A stretch of DNA of 64,000 nt from JACVRX01 sp046726315 (GTDB lineage Bacteria > Actinomycetota > Actinomycetes > Jiangellales > Jiangellaceae): NCBI GenBank assembly GCA_046726315.1, contig JBKPAG010000007.1, positions 1-64,000 of the forward strand. The letters run 5' to 3'. The first letter of the stretch is position 1. Every line of letters begins with the position of its first letter. Of this stretch, positions 25,735 to 34,201 are shown in pieces. The notes under the pieces were generated by a model, which worked only from the letters and a program-made list of their open reading frames with translations, made no database searches and was not told the DNA's origin. Position numbers and translations under genes: made by a program.

Positions 25735-25889
25735 TCGCCGTTTGTGCACCTGATCAGCACATTAGCGATCAGGTGGTTGACGAGCCGGGCTGGGTGCACG
25801 GTTTCACACCTGATCGCGTCTCATTTGCTGGACGCCTGACGATCAGGTGAAGTAACGCGCCGCGTCGTAGCACTTTCGTCACCTGATCG
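25728..25889. repeat. cluster of six CACCTGATCG repeats
   Basis: CACCTGATCG or a one-base variant occurs at 25728, 25747, 25807 and 25880 on the plus strand, and as CGATCAGGTG at 25766 and 25840. The pairs 25747/25766 and 25807/25840 are inverted and could form hairpins. The cluster fills the gap between rdgB and the sulfite-oxidase-like gene. A second cluster is at 32546-32710. Confidence 0.85.
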
Positions 25890-25926
25890 CTTGCCCAGAC
25901 CGACCCGTTCTGGCGCAGGATGAAAC

Positions 25927-27477
25927 ATGCTGACGACGCGGCCGGCGCGGAGCGAGGGCCGGATTCGCACGGTGGCGCCCGGCGCTCTTGCCGGGCTTTG
26001 CGCCGCGGCCCTCGGGCTCGGGGTGGCAGAGCTCGTCGCCGGGTTCCTCGGCCGGACGGCAACCCCGGTCGTCGCCGTCGGCGAGGCCTTCATCGACCGC
26101 ACCCCGACGTGGCTGAAGGACCTCGCCGTCGAGTGGTTCGGGTTGGCCGACAAGGCGGTCCTGATCGCCGGCGTGTTGATCGTGTTCGCGGTCCTGTCCG
26201 CAGGCATCGGGGTGATTGCTACCCGCCGGCGCGGCGCCGGTTTGATCGCGGCGGGCGGGCTCGGACTCGTGGCGGTGGCGGCGATATGGACGCGTCCGGA
26301 CACCACCGGCACCGACCTGTGGCCGGCCGTGCTCGGTTCGGTGGCGTCAATAGTCGCACTGGACCTGCTGGCGTCCCGGGCGGTGGGGGCGACGCTCGCG
26401 CCGCGCGACGACGGCGGTCACCGGAGGGCATTTCTGCGGATGACTGGTGCGGTCGCCGTGGTAGCCGCGGCCTCGTATGCCGCTGGCCGGTGGCTCGGCT
26501 CGCGCCGCTCGTCGGTGGAGGAGTCCCGGGAGTCCGTGGCTCGGCCCGACCGGACCGTCGACCCACCGCAGGGCGCCGACCTCGGCGTCGACGGAGCCGA
26601 GCCGTGGCAGACCCCTAATGGGGTCTTTTACCGGATCGACACCGCGCTGTCGGTTCCGCTGATTCGCGCTGAGGACTGGCGACTTCGGGTCCACGGGTTG
26701 GTCGAGCGGGAGGTCACGCTCGACTACGACGAGCTGGTCGGGATGGGCATGGTCGAGAGTTGGGTGACTCTGACCTGCGTCTCCAACGAGGTCGGCGGAT
26801 ACCTCGCCGGAAACGCCAGGTGGAGCGGTGTCCGGGTCGCCGACGTACTGGCGATGGCCAGGCCGACGCCGGAAGCCGACGCCGTCCGGTCCATGTCGGC
26901 GGACGGGTGGACGGCTGGGACGCCGCTGGACGCCCTGACCGACGGGCGTGACGCGCTGTTCGCGGTGACCATGAACGGCGAGCCGCTGCCGGTCGTGCAC
27001 GGTTTTCCGGTGCGGATGGTCGTCCCAGGTCTCTATGGCTTTGTCAGCGCCACCAAGTGGGTCGTCGACCTGGAAGTGAGCCGGTTCGACGCGTTCGACG
27101 CCTATTGGTCGACCCGCGGCTGGTCCGAGCAGGCCCCGATCAAGACGTCGTCGCGGATCGAGGTGCCGCGCTCGAGCGAGTACGTCGCCGCAGGTCGGGT
27201 GGCTGTGGCCGGCACCGCTTGGGCACAACATCGCGGCATCCAGGCCGTCGAGGTGCGGGTCGACGGCGGGCCGTGGGAGCGCGCCCGGCTCGGCACGGTT
27301 CCGAGCCCGGATACCTGGCGGCAATGGGTGTGGGAGTGGGACGCCGAGCCGGGCGAGCACCAACTCCAGGTCCGCGCGATCGACAGCGAAGGCGAGGTCC
27401 AGATCGAGCAGCCGGCGCCGCCGGCGCCAGACGGTGCGACCGGCTGGCACGAGGTGACCGTCGAGGTCGATGCTTGA
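25927..27477 (+). CDS. membrane-anchored sulfite-oxidase-like molybdopterin protein
   Basis: The 516-residue protein has a membrane N-terminus with about four to five helices (residues 15-180). An extracytoplasmic sulfite-oxidase-fold domain follows (WRLRVHGLVEREVTLDYDELVGM) with the Mo-ligand Cys284 in TLTCVSNEVGG, then a C-terminal Ig-like dimerisation domain (RVAVAGTAWAQHRGIQAVEVRVDGGPWERARL). The redox substrate is unknown; the family includes sulfite oxidases and YedY-like reductases. No separate haem subunit gene is seen, so the membrane segment may link to the quinone pool. It overlaps the next gene by 8 nt. Confidence 0.88.
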   Translation: MLTTRPARSEGRIRTVAPGALAGLCAAALGLGVAELVAGFLGRTATPVVAVGEAFIDRTPTWLKDLAVEWFGLADKAVLIAGVLIVFAVLSAGIGVIATRRRGAGLIAAGGLGLVAVAAIWTRPDTTGTDLWPAVLGSVASIVALDLLASRAVGATLAPRDDGGHRRAFLRMTGAVAVVAAASYAAGRWLGSRRSSVEESRESVARPDRTVDPPQGADLGVDGAEPWQTPNGVFYRIDTALSVPLIRAEDWRLRVHGLVEREVTLDYDELVGMGMVESWVTLTCVSNEVGGYLAGNARWSGVRVADVLAMARPTPEADAVRSMSADGWTAGTPLDALTDGRDALFAVTMNGEPLPVVHGFPVRMVVPGLYGFVSATKWVVDLEVSRFDAFDAYWSTRGWSEQAPIKTSSRIEVPRSSEYVAAGRVAVAGTAWAQHRGIQAVEVRVDGGPWERARLGTVPSPDTWRQWVWEWDAEPGEHQLQVRAIDSEGEVQIEQPAPPAPDGATGWHEVTVEVDA

Positions 27478-28144
27478 CCGTGTGGCGATTAACGAGGAAC
27501 TCACGATCCAGGCCGATGAGCACCTCCTTCCGGGCACGCTCACCGTTCCGGACGCCGCTCGCGGCATGGTGGTGTTCGCGCACGGCAGCGGAAGCAGCCG
27601 GCACAGCCCACGCAACGTCCACGTCGCCCGGGTCCTGCAAGGGGCTGGCCTCGGGACCCTCCTGTTCGACTTGTTGACAGTCGACGAAGAGCGCGTTGAC
27701 GCAGTAGATGGCCGCCTCCGGTTCGACATCGGTCTGTTGTCCAGGCGGCTCGACGCTGCGGTCTACACGGTCGCCGACGATGCGCACATCGCGCAGTTGC
27801 CGGTTGGCCTGTTCGGCGCCAGCACCGGAGCGGCGGCGGCTTTGGTCACGGCAGCCCGGCTGCCGGAAATGGTGCGCTCTGTTGTGAGCCGTGGTGGACG
27901 GCCTGATCTCGCCGGCACGGCGCTGCGCGGCGTCCAGGCTGCGGTGCTGCTGATCGTCGGCAGCATCGACAACACGGTTCTGGAGCTCAACCGTGAGGCA
28001 GCCCGCCAGCTGCGCTCCGAGCACGAGCTGTCGGTGGTGCCCGGCGCCACGCACCTGTTCCCCGAACCGGGAGCGCTGGACGAGGTGGCCCGGCTCGCGA
28101 CGGCGTGGTTCATCCGCACGTTGGTGCCACCATTGCCGACATGA
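27470..28144 (+). CDS. alpha/beta hydrolase, dienelactone-hydrolase-like
   Basis: The 224-residue alpha/beta hydrolase reads GMVVFAHGSGSSRHSPRNVHVARVL (oxyanion region), VGLFGASTGAAAALV (nucleophile elbow G-A-S-T-G with the Ser) and GATHLF (catalytic His), with an Asp in VGSIDNTV. This type is annotated as dienelactone hydrolase or phosphoribosyl-transferase-linked hydrolase. The true substrate is unknown. It is translationally coupled to the upstream oxidoreductase and to the downstream aldo/keto reductase (ATGA at 28141). Confidence 0.85.
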   Translation: MLDRVAINEELTIQADEHLLPGTLTVPDAARGMVVFAHGSGSSRHSPRNVHVARVLQGAGLGTLLFDLLTVDEERVDAVDGRLRFDIGLLSRRLDAAVYTVADDAHIAQLPVGLFGASTGAAAALVTAARLPEMVRSVVSRGGRPDLAGTALRGVQAAVLLIVGSIDNTVLELNREAARQLRSEHELSVVPGATHLFPEPGALDEVARLATAWFIRTLVPPLPT

Positions 28145-29097
28145 CTCATCGTCCGCTGGGCGATTCCGGTCTGGTGGTGTCGGTCGTCGGACTTGGTTGC
28201 AACGCCTTCGGCAGACGCATCGACGCCGACGCCAGCACTGCTGTCGTGCACGCCGCAGTCGATGAGGGAATCACCCTGTTCGACACAGCCGACAGCTACG
28301 GCTTCGGCGCGAGCGAGACCATTCTCGGCCGGGCACTCGGGTCGCGGCGCTCTGAGGTCGTCATCGCGACCAAATTTGGGTCGGACATGCAAGGCCGCAA
28401 TGGCTCGGACTGGGGCGCACGGGCATCCCGCCGGTACATCCGCACGGCGGTGACGGCGAGCCTGAGTCGACTCGGCACCGACTGGATCGACCTCTACCAG
28501 CTGCACGAGCCCGACGGCATCACCCCGTTCGAGGAGACCTTGGCTGCGCTGGACGAGATCGTGGCCGAAGGCAAGGTGCGCTACGTCGGCTCGTCCAACC
28601 TGGCGGCCTGGCAGGTGGTCGAGGCCGACTGGGTGGCGCGTACCGGCGGGTATGAGCGGTTCGTCAGCGCCCAGAACAAATACTCTGTCTACGACCGCAC
28701 GGCCGAAGCGGACCTCGTTCCTGCATGCGAGCGCGTGGGCGTCGGGATCCTGCCCTATTTCCCGCTGGAATACGGTTTGCTGACCGGCAAGTACCGCCGG
28801 GACGAGCCGGCGCCGGAAGGAAGCCGCCTCGCCGTCGAGACAACGAGATTCGAGAACGCCGACTTCGATCGCGTCGAGGCACTCGAGCGCTTCGCCGAGC
28901 AGCGGGGCGTCGGTGTGCTGGACGTGGCGATCGGCGGGCTCGCGGCGCAGCCGGCAGTCGCATCGGTGATTGCCGGGGCGACCAAGGCCGAGCAGGTGCG
29001 CGCGAATGTCGCGGCCTCGCGATGGCAGCCCACTGCCGAGGATCTGGCTGGCCTGGACGAGGCCTCCCCGCCGAAGCGCGGCAACTCGGAAAGTTGA
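28141..29097 (+). CDS. aldo/keto reductase
   Basis: The 318-residue (alpha/beta)8 NADPH oxidoreductase has the catalytic set Asp/Tyr (LFDTADSYGFGASE), Lys (VIATKFG) and His (YQLHEPDG). IAGATKAEQVRANVAA is the cofactor-phosphate loop. It resembles the YghZ/IolS-type group that reduces small carbonyls. ATG 28141 overlaps the hydrolase stop. It ends 24 bases before the converging corrinoid-binding gene. Confidence 0.9.
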   Translation: MTHRPLGDSGLVVSVVGLGCNAFGRRIDADASTAVVHAAVDEGITLFDTADSYGFGASETILGRALGSRRSEVVIATKFGSDMQGRNGSDWGARASRRYIRTAVTASLSRLGTDWIDLYQLHEPDGITPFEETLAALDEIVAEGKVRYVGSSNLAAWQVVEADWVARTGGYERFVSAQNKYSVYDRTAEADLVPACERVGVGILPYFPLEYGLLTGKYRRDEPAPEGSRLAVETTRFENADFDRVEALERFAEQRGVGVLDVAIGGLAAQPAVASVIAGATKAEQVRANVAASRWQPTAEDLAGLDEASPPKRGNSES

Positions 29098-29121
29098 ACG
29101 CACCCCTACCGTTGGTTCACG

Positions 29122-30000
29122 TCACGGCCGGACGAGGCGGACGGCTGATGCATTCGCAGGGAATCCGTGTAGCGCGGCGGCCAGTGCCTCGACGCCGTCG
29201 ACCACTCGCGGCCCGGGCCGCACGACGATTCCGTCGGCATCGATCGCCCACACCGGCACGGCCGGCAACCGGTCGAGAACGGATGCTGCCTGCATGGCAG
29301 CGCCGTCGAGGTGATAGCCGCACGGAGCCACCACGATGACGTCCGGATGAGCCTTCGCGATGGTCGGCCAGGTGGTCTCGACCGACCGGGCACCGGGAGT
29401 TGCCGCCACCGGCTCGCCGCCGGCTGCCCGAACCAGATCCGGCACCCAGTGCCCCGCCGTGAACGGGGGATCGACCCACTCGACGACCGCTACTCGTGGC
29501 CGCAGACGACCTGTCACGGCGTTTTCGACCGCTGCCAGCCGGGTCTGGAGCTGGTCGACGACCTGTCTGGCCCGGCCTTCTGCGCCGGTGCGCTGGCCGA
29601 TCAGCACAAGCGTGTCCAGGACCTCGTCCAGCGTCTGGGGGTCGAGCGCGAGCACGTCGGCATCGCAGCCCAGGTGGTCCAACGCGTCCCGGACGTCGTC
29701 GCTTGGAATCGCGCAGACCCGGCACAAATCCTGGGTCAGGATCAGCTCGGGGTCCAGCGTGGACAACGCGCCGGGGAGCAGAGTGTAGAGGTCCTCGCCC
29801 GCGGCCATCCGGCTCCGAACGTACGCGTCGATCTCGGCAGGCGTCATCCACGACGTGTCGCGCCCCCCGACGACCACCGTCTTGTCCCGGCGCGCATTCG
29901 CCGGCTCGTCGCACTCGAAGGTGACTCCGACCAGATCCTGGTCGAGGCCCAGCGCGTACACGATCTCCGTCGCGGACGGCAGCAGTGAGACGATCCGCAC
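29122..30000 (-). CDS. BtuF-like corrinoid-binding protein without signal peptide
   Basis: The 292-residue protein has the helical-backbone binding-protein fold of BtuF (MRIVSLLPSATEIVYALGL..LVGVTFECDEP, LILTQDLCRVCAIP, VVEWVDPPFTAGHWVPDLVRAAGG). Unlike transported BtuF proteins it has no signal peptide or lipobox and no permease or ATPase neighbours, so it should be cytoplasmic. A role in cobalamin handling or sensing is plausible; the ligand is inferred from family only. The start is GTG 30000. Upstream on the same strand lies a broken saccharopine-dehydrogenase-like gene. Confidence 0.82.
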   Translation of the reverse strand: MRIVSLLPSATEIVYALGLDQDLVGVTFECDEPANARRDKTVVVGGRDTSWMTPAEIDAYVRSRMAAGEDLYTLLPGALSTLDPELILTQDLCRVCAIPSDDVRDALDHLGCDADVLALDPQTLDEVLDTLVLIGQRTGAEGRARQVVDQLQTRLAAVENAVTGRLRPRVAVVEWVDPPFTAGHWVPDLVRAAGGEPVAATPGARSVETTWPTIAKAHPDVIVVAPCGYHLDGAAMQAASVLDRLPAVPVWAIDADGIVVRPGPRVVDGVEALAAALHGFPANASAVRLVRP

Positions 30001-30039
30001 GTGACGAGGATAGGTCCGCCACCCGAGGTGTCAGGCTGC

Positions 30040-30228
30040 TGGCGGAGCCGACCAGGGCGGATGCTGCGCCGACCGGGACATGGGACCAGGACATCGCCAT
30101 GTCCAGCTAGTCCGCGCCGATGGCGTAGGCGCCGTCGAAAGATCGGCATCACGAACGGCGGATCGACCGCGTTCATCACGTGGGTTGCGCCGTGCTTGCG
30201 GGCCTGTGTCTCGACAGCCGTTCGCAAC
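30040..30228 (-). pseudogene. fragment of a saccharopine-dehydrogenase-family gene
   Basis: Read on the minus strand, the sequence gives RKHGATHVMNAVDPPFVMPIF. After one extra T the next frame gives DGAYAIGAD, a TAG stop, and LDMAMSWSHVPV. Joined, this matches the N-terminal Rossmann part of saccharopine-dehydrogenase-like proteins (NAVDPxFxMPIFDGAYxAGADYLDMAMS). So the gene has both a frameshift and a stop replacing the Tyr codon, and nothing of the rest remains. Intact homologues often sit beside AsnC and class III aminotransferase genes like those downstream. Confidence 0.75.
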
Positions 30229-30339
30229 TGAATCTATCGTCAATCCTCACTTCGAGAACTGGTTCCACTAGACCCTTTGCCCTTGAGCCACGGAGTCAGT
30301 ACATTCCAAGCGTCGACGGGGGATACGCGCCGACGAAAA

Positions 30340-30480
30340 TGGGACGGCATGGCCGAGGCGAGGGTCGCGACGGATCCCGCGGCGAGCAAGGGCTGGAGAA
30401 ATGCGCCCTGGGCCTGTGCGGGAACGTCGTGATCGGCCTCGCCTCGACCGCGCCGGCCTGCGCGGTGAAGCTGCGGGCGT
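30340..30480 (+). pseudogene. remnant of an APC-family amino acid permease gene
   Basis: A plus-strand frame reads GLEKCALGLCGNVVIGLASTAPA at 30390-30458. This matches the N-terminal end of APC permeases (LxKGALGLxGSVVIGLASTAPAYS). The reading then becomes unrelated and there is no further membrane protein. Only the first helix edge survives. Its presence between the saccharopine-dehydrogenase fragment and the AsnC gene suggests a deletion inside an older amine-utilisation operon. Confidence 0.6.
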
Positions 30481-30678
30481 TCTTCCGCGGCGAAACACTC
30501 ACGGCCGAGACCCGTCCTGGTCCCCGCACCGGCGAGCTACCGGGTCGGCAGCCGGTAGGAGGCCTCCGCGGCGGGATCGATGCCGCGTTGGCCCGCCCGG
30601 GTGCGGATTCCGTACCCGGGACCGGATGAACCGACGGATTCGCTTGCCTACTGGCCCCCTGATCGGAAGGATCAGTCC

Positions 30679-31146
30679 ATGGTGGACCGGGATCGCGCAC
30701 CTGGGCTCGACTCGGTCGCCAAGGGCATCATCGAGCAGCTGCAGCATGACGGCCGCCGGTCGTACGCGTCGATCGCCAAGGCGGTCGGGCTGTCCGAGGC
30801 GGCGGTCCGGCAGCGGGTCCAGCGCTTGGTCGATACCGGTGTCATGCAGATCGTCGCGGTGACCGACCCGCTGCAGCTCGGATTCCAGCGGCAGGCGTTG
30901 ATCGGCCTCAAGGTCCGGGGCGACGCGACGGCGGTCGCGGATGCGCTGGCCGAGATCCCCGAGGTCGACTACGTCGTCCTGACCGCCGGGTCGTTCGACG
31001 TGATCGCAGAGGTGGTATGCGAAAACGACGCCCACCTGCTCGACCTGTTGAGCAACCGCATCCGTAACCTCGACGGCGTGACAGCCACCGAGACGTTCGT
31101 TTACCTCAAGCTGCGCAAACAGCTCTACGACTGGGGGACCCGTTGA
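30679..31146 (+). CDS. Lrp/AsnC family regulator
   Basis: The 155-residue regulator has the AsnC helix-turn-helix (VAKGIIEQLQHDGRRSYASIAKAVGLSEAAVRQRVQRLVDTGVMQIV) and RAM domain (ALIGLKVRGDATAVADALAEIPEVDYVVLTAGSFDVIAEVVCENDAHLLDLL). ATG 30679 has GGAAGG 8 nt upstream. Its stop overlaps the aminotransferase start (TTGA), so it very likely controls that gene in response to an amine or amino acid. Confidence 0.92.
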   Translation: MVDRDRAPGLDSVAKGIIEQLQHDGRRSYASIAKAVGLSEAAVRQRVQRLVDTGVMQIVAVTDPLQLGFQRQALIGLKVRGDATAVADALAEIPEVDYVVLTAGSFDVIAEVVCENDAHLLDLLSNRIRNLDGVTATETFVYLKLRKQLYDWGTR

Positions 31147-32525
31147 GCGTGACGCCGCTGGGAACCAGGCGGGCCGATGCCGCGCGGGACCACCTGTGGA
31201 TGCACTTCGCCCGGCACTCTGGGCTTTACACGGGGACCGACGTCCCGATAATCGTTCGCGGCGAGGGCGCACGCATCTGGGACGATGCCGGCCGGAGCTA
31301 CCTCGACGGCCTGGCCGGGCTGTTCGTCGTCCAGGTCGGCCACGGACGGACCGAGCTCGTCGAGGCGGCCGCCCGCCAGGCTGCCGAACTCGGGTACTTC
31401 CCACTGTGGTCGTACGCACACCCCCCGGCGATCGACCTCGCCGAGCGGCTGGCCGGCTACGCCCCGGGCGACCTGAATCGGGTGTTCTTCACCAGCGGGG
31501 GCGGCGAGGCGGTCGAGACCGCGTGGAAGCTCGCCAAGCAGTACTGGCGGCTGGTCGGCAAGCCGACCAAGTACAAGGTCGTGTCCCGCGCGGTCGCCTA
31601 CCACGGCACCCCTCACGGCGCGCTGGCAATCACCGGGGTCCCGGCCTTCAAGCAGGCCTTCGAGCCACTCGTACCGGGCGGGATCCGAGTCCCGAACACC
31701 AACTTCTATCGAGCGCCGGACCACCTGCGCGACGACGGCAAGGCGTTTGGCCGGTGGGCCGCGGACCGGATCGAGGAGGCAATCCTGTTCGAGGGGCCGG
31801 ACACGGTGGCCGCGGTGTTCCTCGAACCGGTCCAGAACGCCGGCGGGTGCATCCCTCCGCCGGAGGGCTACTTCGAGCGGGTGCGCGAGATCTGCAACGG
31901 GCACGACGTGCTGCTGGTGTCCGACGAGGTGATCTGCGCGTTCGGCCGGATCGGCTCGATGTTCGCGTGCGACGACTTCGGCTACGTGCCAGACATGATC
32001 ACCTGCGCGAAGGGGATGACCTCCGGCTACGCGCCGCTGGGGGCGATGATCGCGTCGGACCGCCTGTTTGAACCCTTCACCAGGGGCACCACGACCTTTC
32101 CGCACGGATTCACGTTCGGCGGGCACCCCGTCGCCGCCGCCGTCGCCATGGCCAACCTGGACATCTTCGAGCGGGAAGATCTCAACGCCCACGTCAAGGC
32201 GAACGCCGGCTCGTTCCGGGCCACCCTGGAGAAGTTGCTCGACCTGCCGATCGTCGGCGATGTCCGCGGGGCCGGCTACTTCTACGCAATCGAGCTGGTC
32301 AAGGACAAGCAAACGAGAGAGACCTTCGACGCCGACGAATCCGAACGGCTGCTGCGCGGCTTTCTGTCCGGGGCCTTGTTCGAGGCGGGCCTCTACTGCC
32401 GCGCTGACGACCGCGGCGACCCGGTAATCCAGCTGTCCCCTCCGCTCATCTGTGGCCAGGCCGAGTTCGACGAGATGGAGCAGATCCTGCGCGACGTCCT
32501 CACCCGGGCCTGGGCGCAGCTCTGA
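31143..32525 (+). CDS. class III aminotransferase (omega-amino acid/diamine:pyruvate type)
   Basis: This 460-residue PLP fold-type I enzyme reads YLDGLAGLFVVQVGHGRTELVEAAARQAAELGYFPLWSYAHPPAIDLAERLA at the start. VFFTSGGGEAVETAWKLA, LVSDEVICAFGR (Asp binding the PLP ring nitrogen) and MITCAKGMTSGYAPLGAM (PLP Lys) follow. It resembles transaminases acting on putrescine, cadaverine or beta-alanine with pyruvate. The start is TTG 31143 overlapping the regulator stop, or GTG 31149. The saccharopine-dehydrogenase and permease remnants upstream point to lysine or diamine catabolism. Confidence 0.9.
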   Translation: MSVTPLGTRRADAARDHLWMHFARHSGLYTGTDVPIIVRGEGARIWDDAGRSYLDGLAGLFVVQVGHGRTELVEAAARQAAELGYFPLWSYAHPPAIDLAERLAGYAPGDLNRVFFTSGGGEAVETAWKLAKQYWRLVGKPTKYKVVSRAVAYHGTPHGALAITGVPAFKQAFEPLVPGGIRVPNTNFYRAPDHLRDDGKAFGRWAADRIEEAILFEGPDTVAAVFLEPVQNAGGCIPPPEGYFERVREICNGHDVLLVSDEVICAFGRIGSMFACDDFGYVPDMITCAKGMTSGYAPLGAMIASDRLFEPFTRGTTTFPHGFTFGGHPVAAAVAMANLDIFEREDLNAHVKANAGSFRATLEKLLDLPIVGDVRGAGYFYAIELVKDKQTRETFDADESERLLRGFLSGALFEAGLYCRADDRGDPVIQLSPPLICGQAEFDEMEQILRDVLTRAWAQL

Positions 32526-32545
32526 GGCACGGCACGGTGTTCCGC

Positions 32546-32710
32546 CGATCAGGTGCGCTTCACGTGACCTGCGTGCCGCATTCTTCATCTGATCGTCAGG
32601 TGTCCACCTGGTGAGACGAGATCAGGTGAGCTGATCGACCCTTCGAGGGTCCCGCCCCTCACCTGATCGTTTGTCACGAGCCAATCGGATGCAGAAACGG
32701 TGATCAGGTG
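32546..32710. repeat. second cluster of CACCTGATCG repeats
   Basis: Copies of CACCTGATCG or close variants occur at 32586 (one mismatch) and 32660 on the plus strand, and reversed at 32546, 32620 and 32701. They occupy the gap between the converging aminotransferase and F420-type oxidoreductase genes. The unit is the same as at 25728-25889, 7 kb away. Confidence 0.8.
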
Positions 32711-32738
32711 CGTGCGGCGGCGGCAACGGCGCGCGCAG

Positions 32739-33563
32739 TCAGGCGAACTCGGGTGCGACCTTCGTCCAGAACTCTTCGACCCGAGCGCGACCTTGGCCCG
32801 GCCAGCTACAGACCAGGTATTCCATCCCGAGGTCTCGGCAGAACGCCGCGTTGCGCCGCACCTCGTCCCATGGCTCGGACAACGACAGCGAGGTGGCCCG
32901 CCCGATCGCCGTCGGGTCGCGGCCAGATGCGTCGGCCAGCTCGTCCACACGGGCTGAGAGTGTGCGGTAATCGGCCAGTTCGTCGGTATGCCACATGTCG
33001 GCAAACCGTGCGACCAGCGGGATGGTGCGCCTGGGCCCGGATCCGCCGATCCAGATCGGCGGCCGCGGTCGCTGCACGGGCACCGGCATTAGTCGCGCAT
33101 CCTGCAGGCTGACGTGACGGCCGTGGTAGGACACGATCTCGCCGGTGAAAAGCCGCACGAAGATCTCCAGCTGGTCCTCGAGTCGGTCGAAACGCTCGCC
33201 GACTGGTGGGAAGTCCAGGCCGAGCTGCCGGTGCTCGCGCTCGTACCAGGCGGCTCCGATGCCCAGCTCGAGCCGCCCGTTGCTCGCGTGGTCGATTGTC
33301 ACGGCTTCAGCGGCGAGGATCGACGGATGCCGGTAGGTAACGCCCGCGACCAGCAGCCCGAGGCGGATCCGGCTGGTGTGCCCGGTAATCGCGGCGAGGG
33401 TCGTCATCCCTTCGAAACAGTTCCCTGGTCCGTGCCCGTACATGGGCCGGAAGTGGTCGAAGCCCCAGGCGCCGTCGAACCCGAGCTCCTCACCGAATCT
33501 GACCCGCTCGACGACCTCGTCGAAATCAAGCCGTTGTTGTGCGACGTCGATACCGAGTCTCAC
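32739..33563 (-). CDS. LLM-class F420-dependent oxidoreductase
   Basis: The 274-residue luciferase-like monooxygenase-fold protein reads MRLGIDVAQQRLDFDEVVERVRFGEELGFDGAWGFDHFRPMYG, RIRLGLLVAGVTYRHPSILAAEAVTIDHASNGRLELGIGAAWYEREHRQLG and PPIWIGGSGPRRTIPLVARFADMWH. This is the actinobacterial F420-dependent subgroup; the substrate is unknown. The start is GTG 33561-33563, directly after the tRNA-Leu gene on the same strand with one base between. RNase Z cleavage of a joint transcript would leave an almost leaderless mRNA. Confidence 0.9.
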   Translation of the reverse strand: MRLGIDVAQQRLDFDEVVERVRFGEELGFDGAWGFDHFRPMYGHGPGNCFEGMTTLAAITGHTSRIRLGLLVAGVTYRHPSILAAEAVTIDHASNGRLELGIGAAWYEREHRQLGLDFPPVGERFDRLEDQLEIFVRLFTGEIVSYHGRHVSLQDARLMPVPVQRPRPPIWIGGSGPRRTIPLVARFADMWHTDELADYRTLSARVDELADASGRDPTAIGRATSLSLSEPWDEVRRNAAFCRDLGMEYLVCSWPGQGRARVEEFWTKVAPEFA

Positions 33564-33564
33564 G

Positions 33565-33646
33565 TGCGGGAGAGGGGATTCGAACCCCTACGTCCGAAGA
33601 CACCGGGACCTAAACCCGACGCGGCTGCCAGTTACGCCACTCCCGC
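33565..33646 (-). tRNA. tRNA-Leu (anticodon UAG)
   Basis: The 82-nt sequence on the minus strand folds as a class II tRNA. Acceptor arms GCGGGAG and CTCCCGC pair, with discriminator A. The D-arm contains TGGCAG. The anticodon stem TCGGG/CCCGG holds the loop TTTAGGT with anticodon TAG. A short variable arm follows, and the T-arm is AGGGG-TTCGAAT-CCCCT. CCA is not encoded. It reads CUA and other CUN leucine codons. Confidence 0.96.
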
Positions 33647-33679
33647 GACAGCGCTGAGGCGCGGCCAGTGTATGTCGGG

Positions 33680-34153
33680 TCAGGGGATCCCCAGCTCACG
33701 GCGCAGCTGGGCGACGTGACCGGTCGCCTTGACGTTGTACATCGCCTTCTCCAGCTTGCCGTCTGGTCCGACCACGAAAGTGGACCGAATGACACCTATC
33801 ACGGTCTTGCCGTAGAGATTCTTCTCTCCGTACGCGCCGTAGGCGGTCATGACGGAGCGGTTCTGGTCGGCGAGAAGCGGGAATGTCAGGCCGTCACGCT
33901 CGCGGAACTTGGCGAGTCGCGCGGGCGAATCCGGAGAAATCCCGAGCACGGTGAGACCGGCTGCTTGCAGCGACGACAGGCTGTCGCGAAAGTCGCAGGC
34001 TTGCGTGGTGCAGCCGGGGGTCATTGCCGCCGGGTAGAAGTACACGATCGTCCGACCACCGCGGAAGTCGGACAGGCTCACGGTGCGTCCGTCAGCGTCC
34101 GGGAGGGAGAAGTCGGGAGCGGGGTCTCCGGGTGCGAGGCGCGCTTCGGTCAC
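33680..34153 (-). CDS. bcp: Bcp/PrxQ-type thiol peroxidase
   Basis: The 157-residue atypical 2-Cys peroxiredoxin has peroxidatic and resolving cysteines five apart in YPAAMTPGCTTQACDFRD. GISPDSPARLAKFRERDGLTFPLLAD and RSTFVVGPDGKL follow. It reduces hydroperoxides with thioredoxin-type donors. The start is GTG 34153. It is transcribed away from the metal transporter, so the 240-base gap holds both promoters. Confidence 0.94.
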   Translation of the reverse strand: MTEARLAPGDPAPDFSLPDADGRTVSLSDFRGGRTIVYFYPAAMTPGCTTQACDFRDSLSSLQAAGLTVLGISPDSPARLAKFRERDGLTFPLLADQNRSVMTAYGAYGEKNLYGKTVIGVIRSTFVVGPDGKLEKAMYNVKATGHVAQLRRELGIP

Positions 34154-34201
34154 GGCCCCACCGTAGTCACAGCGAAACCCACCAATCCACGCCCCTAGTT
34201 G

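Noticed and set aside
25728..25889. CACCTGATCG cluster as a CRISPR array
   Set aside because: Units are only 10 nt, occur in both orientations, and spacing is irregular. There are no cas genes.
30180..30629. A 149-codon plus-strand frame as an intact gene
   Set aside because: Only 23 codons resemble an APC permease. The rest is not membrane-like, so a remnant is the better reading.
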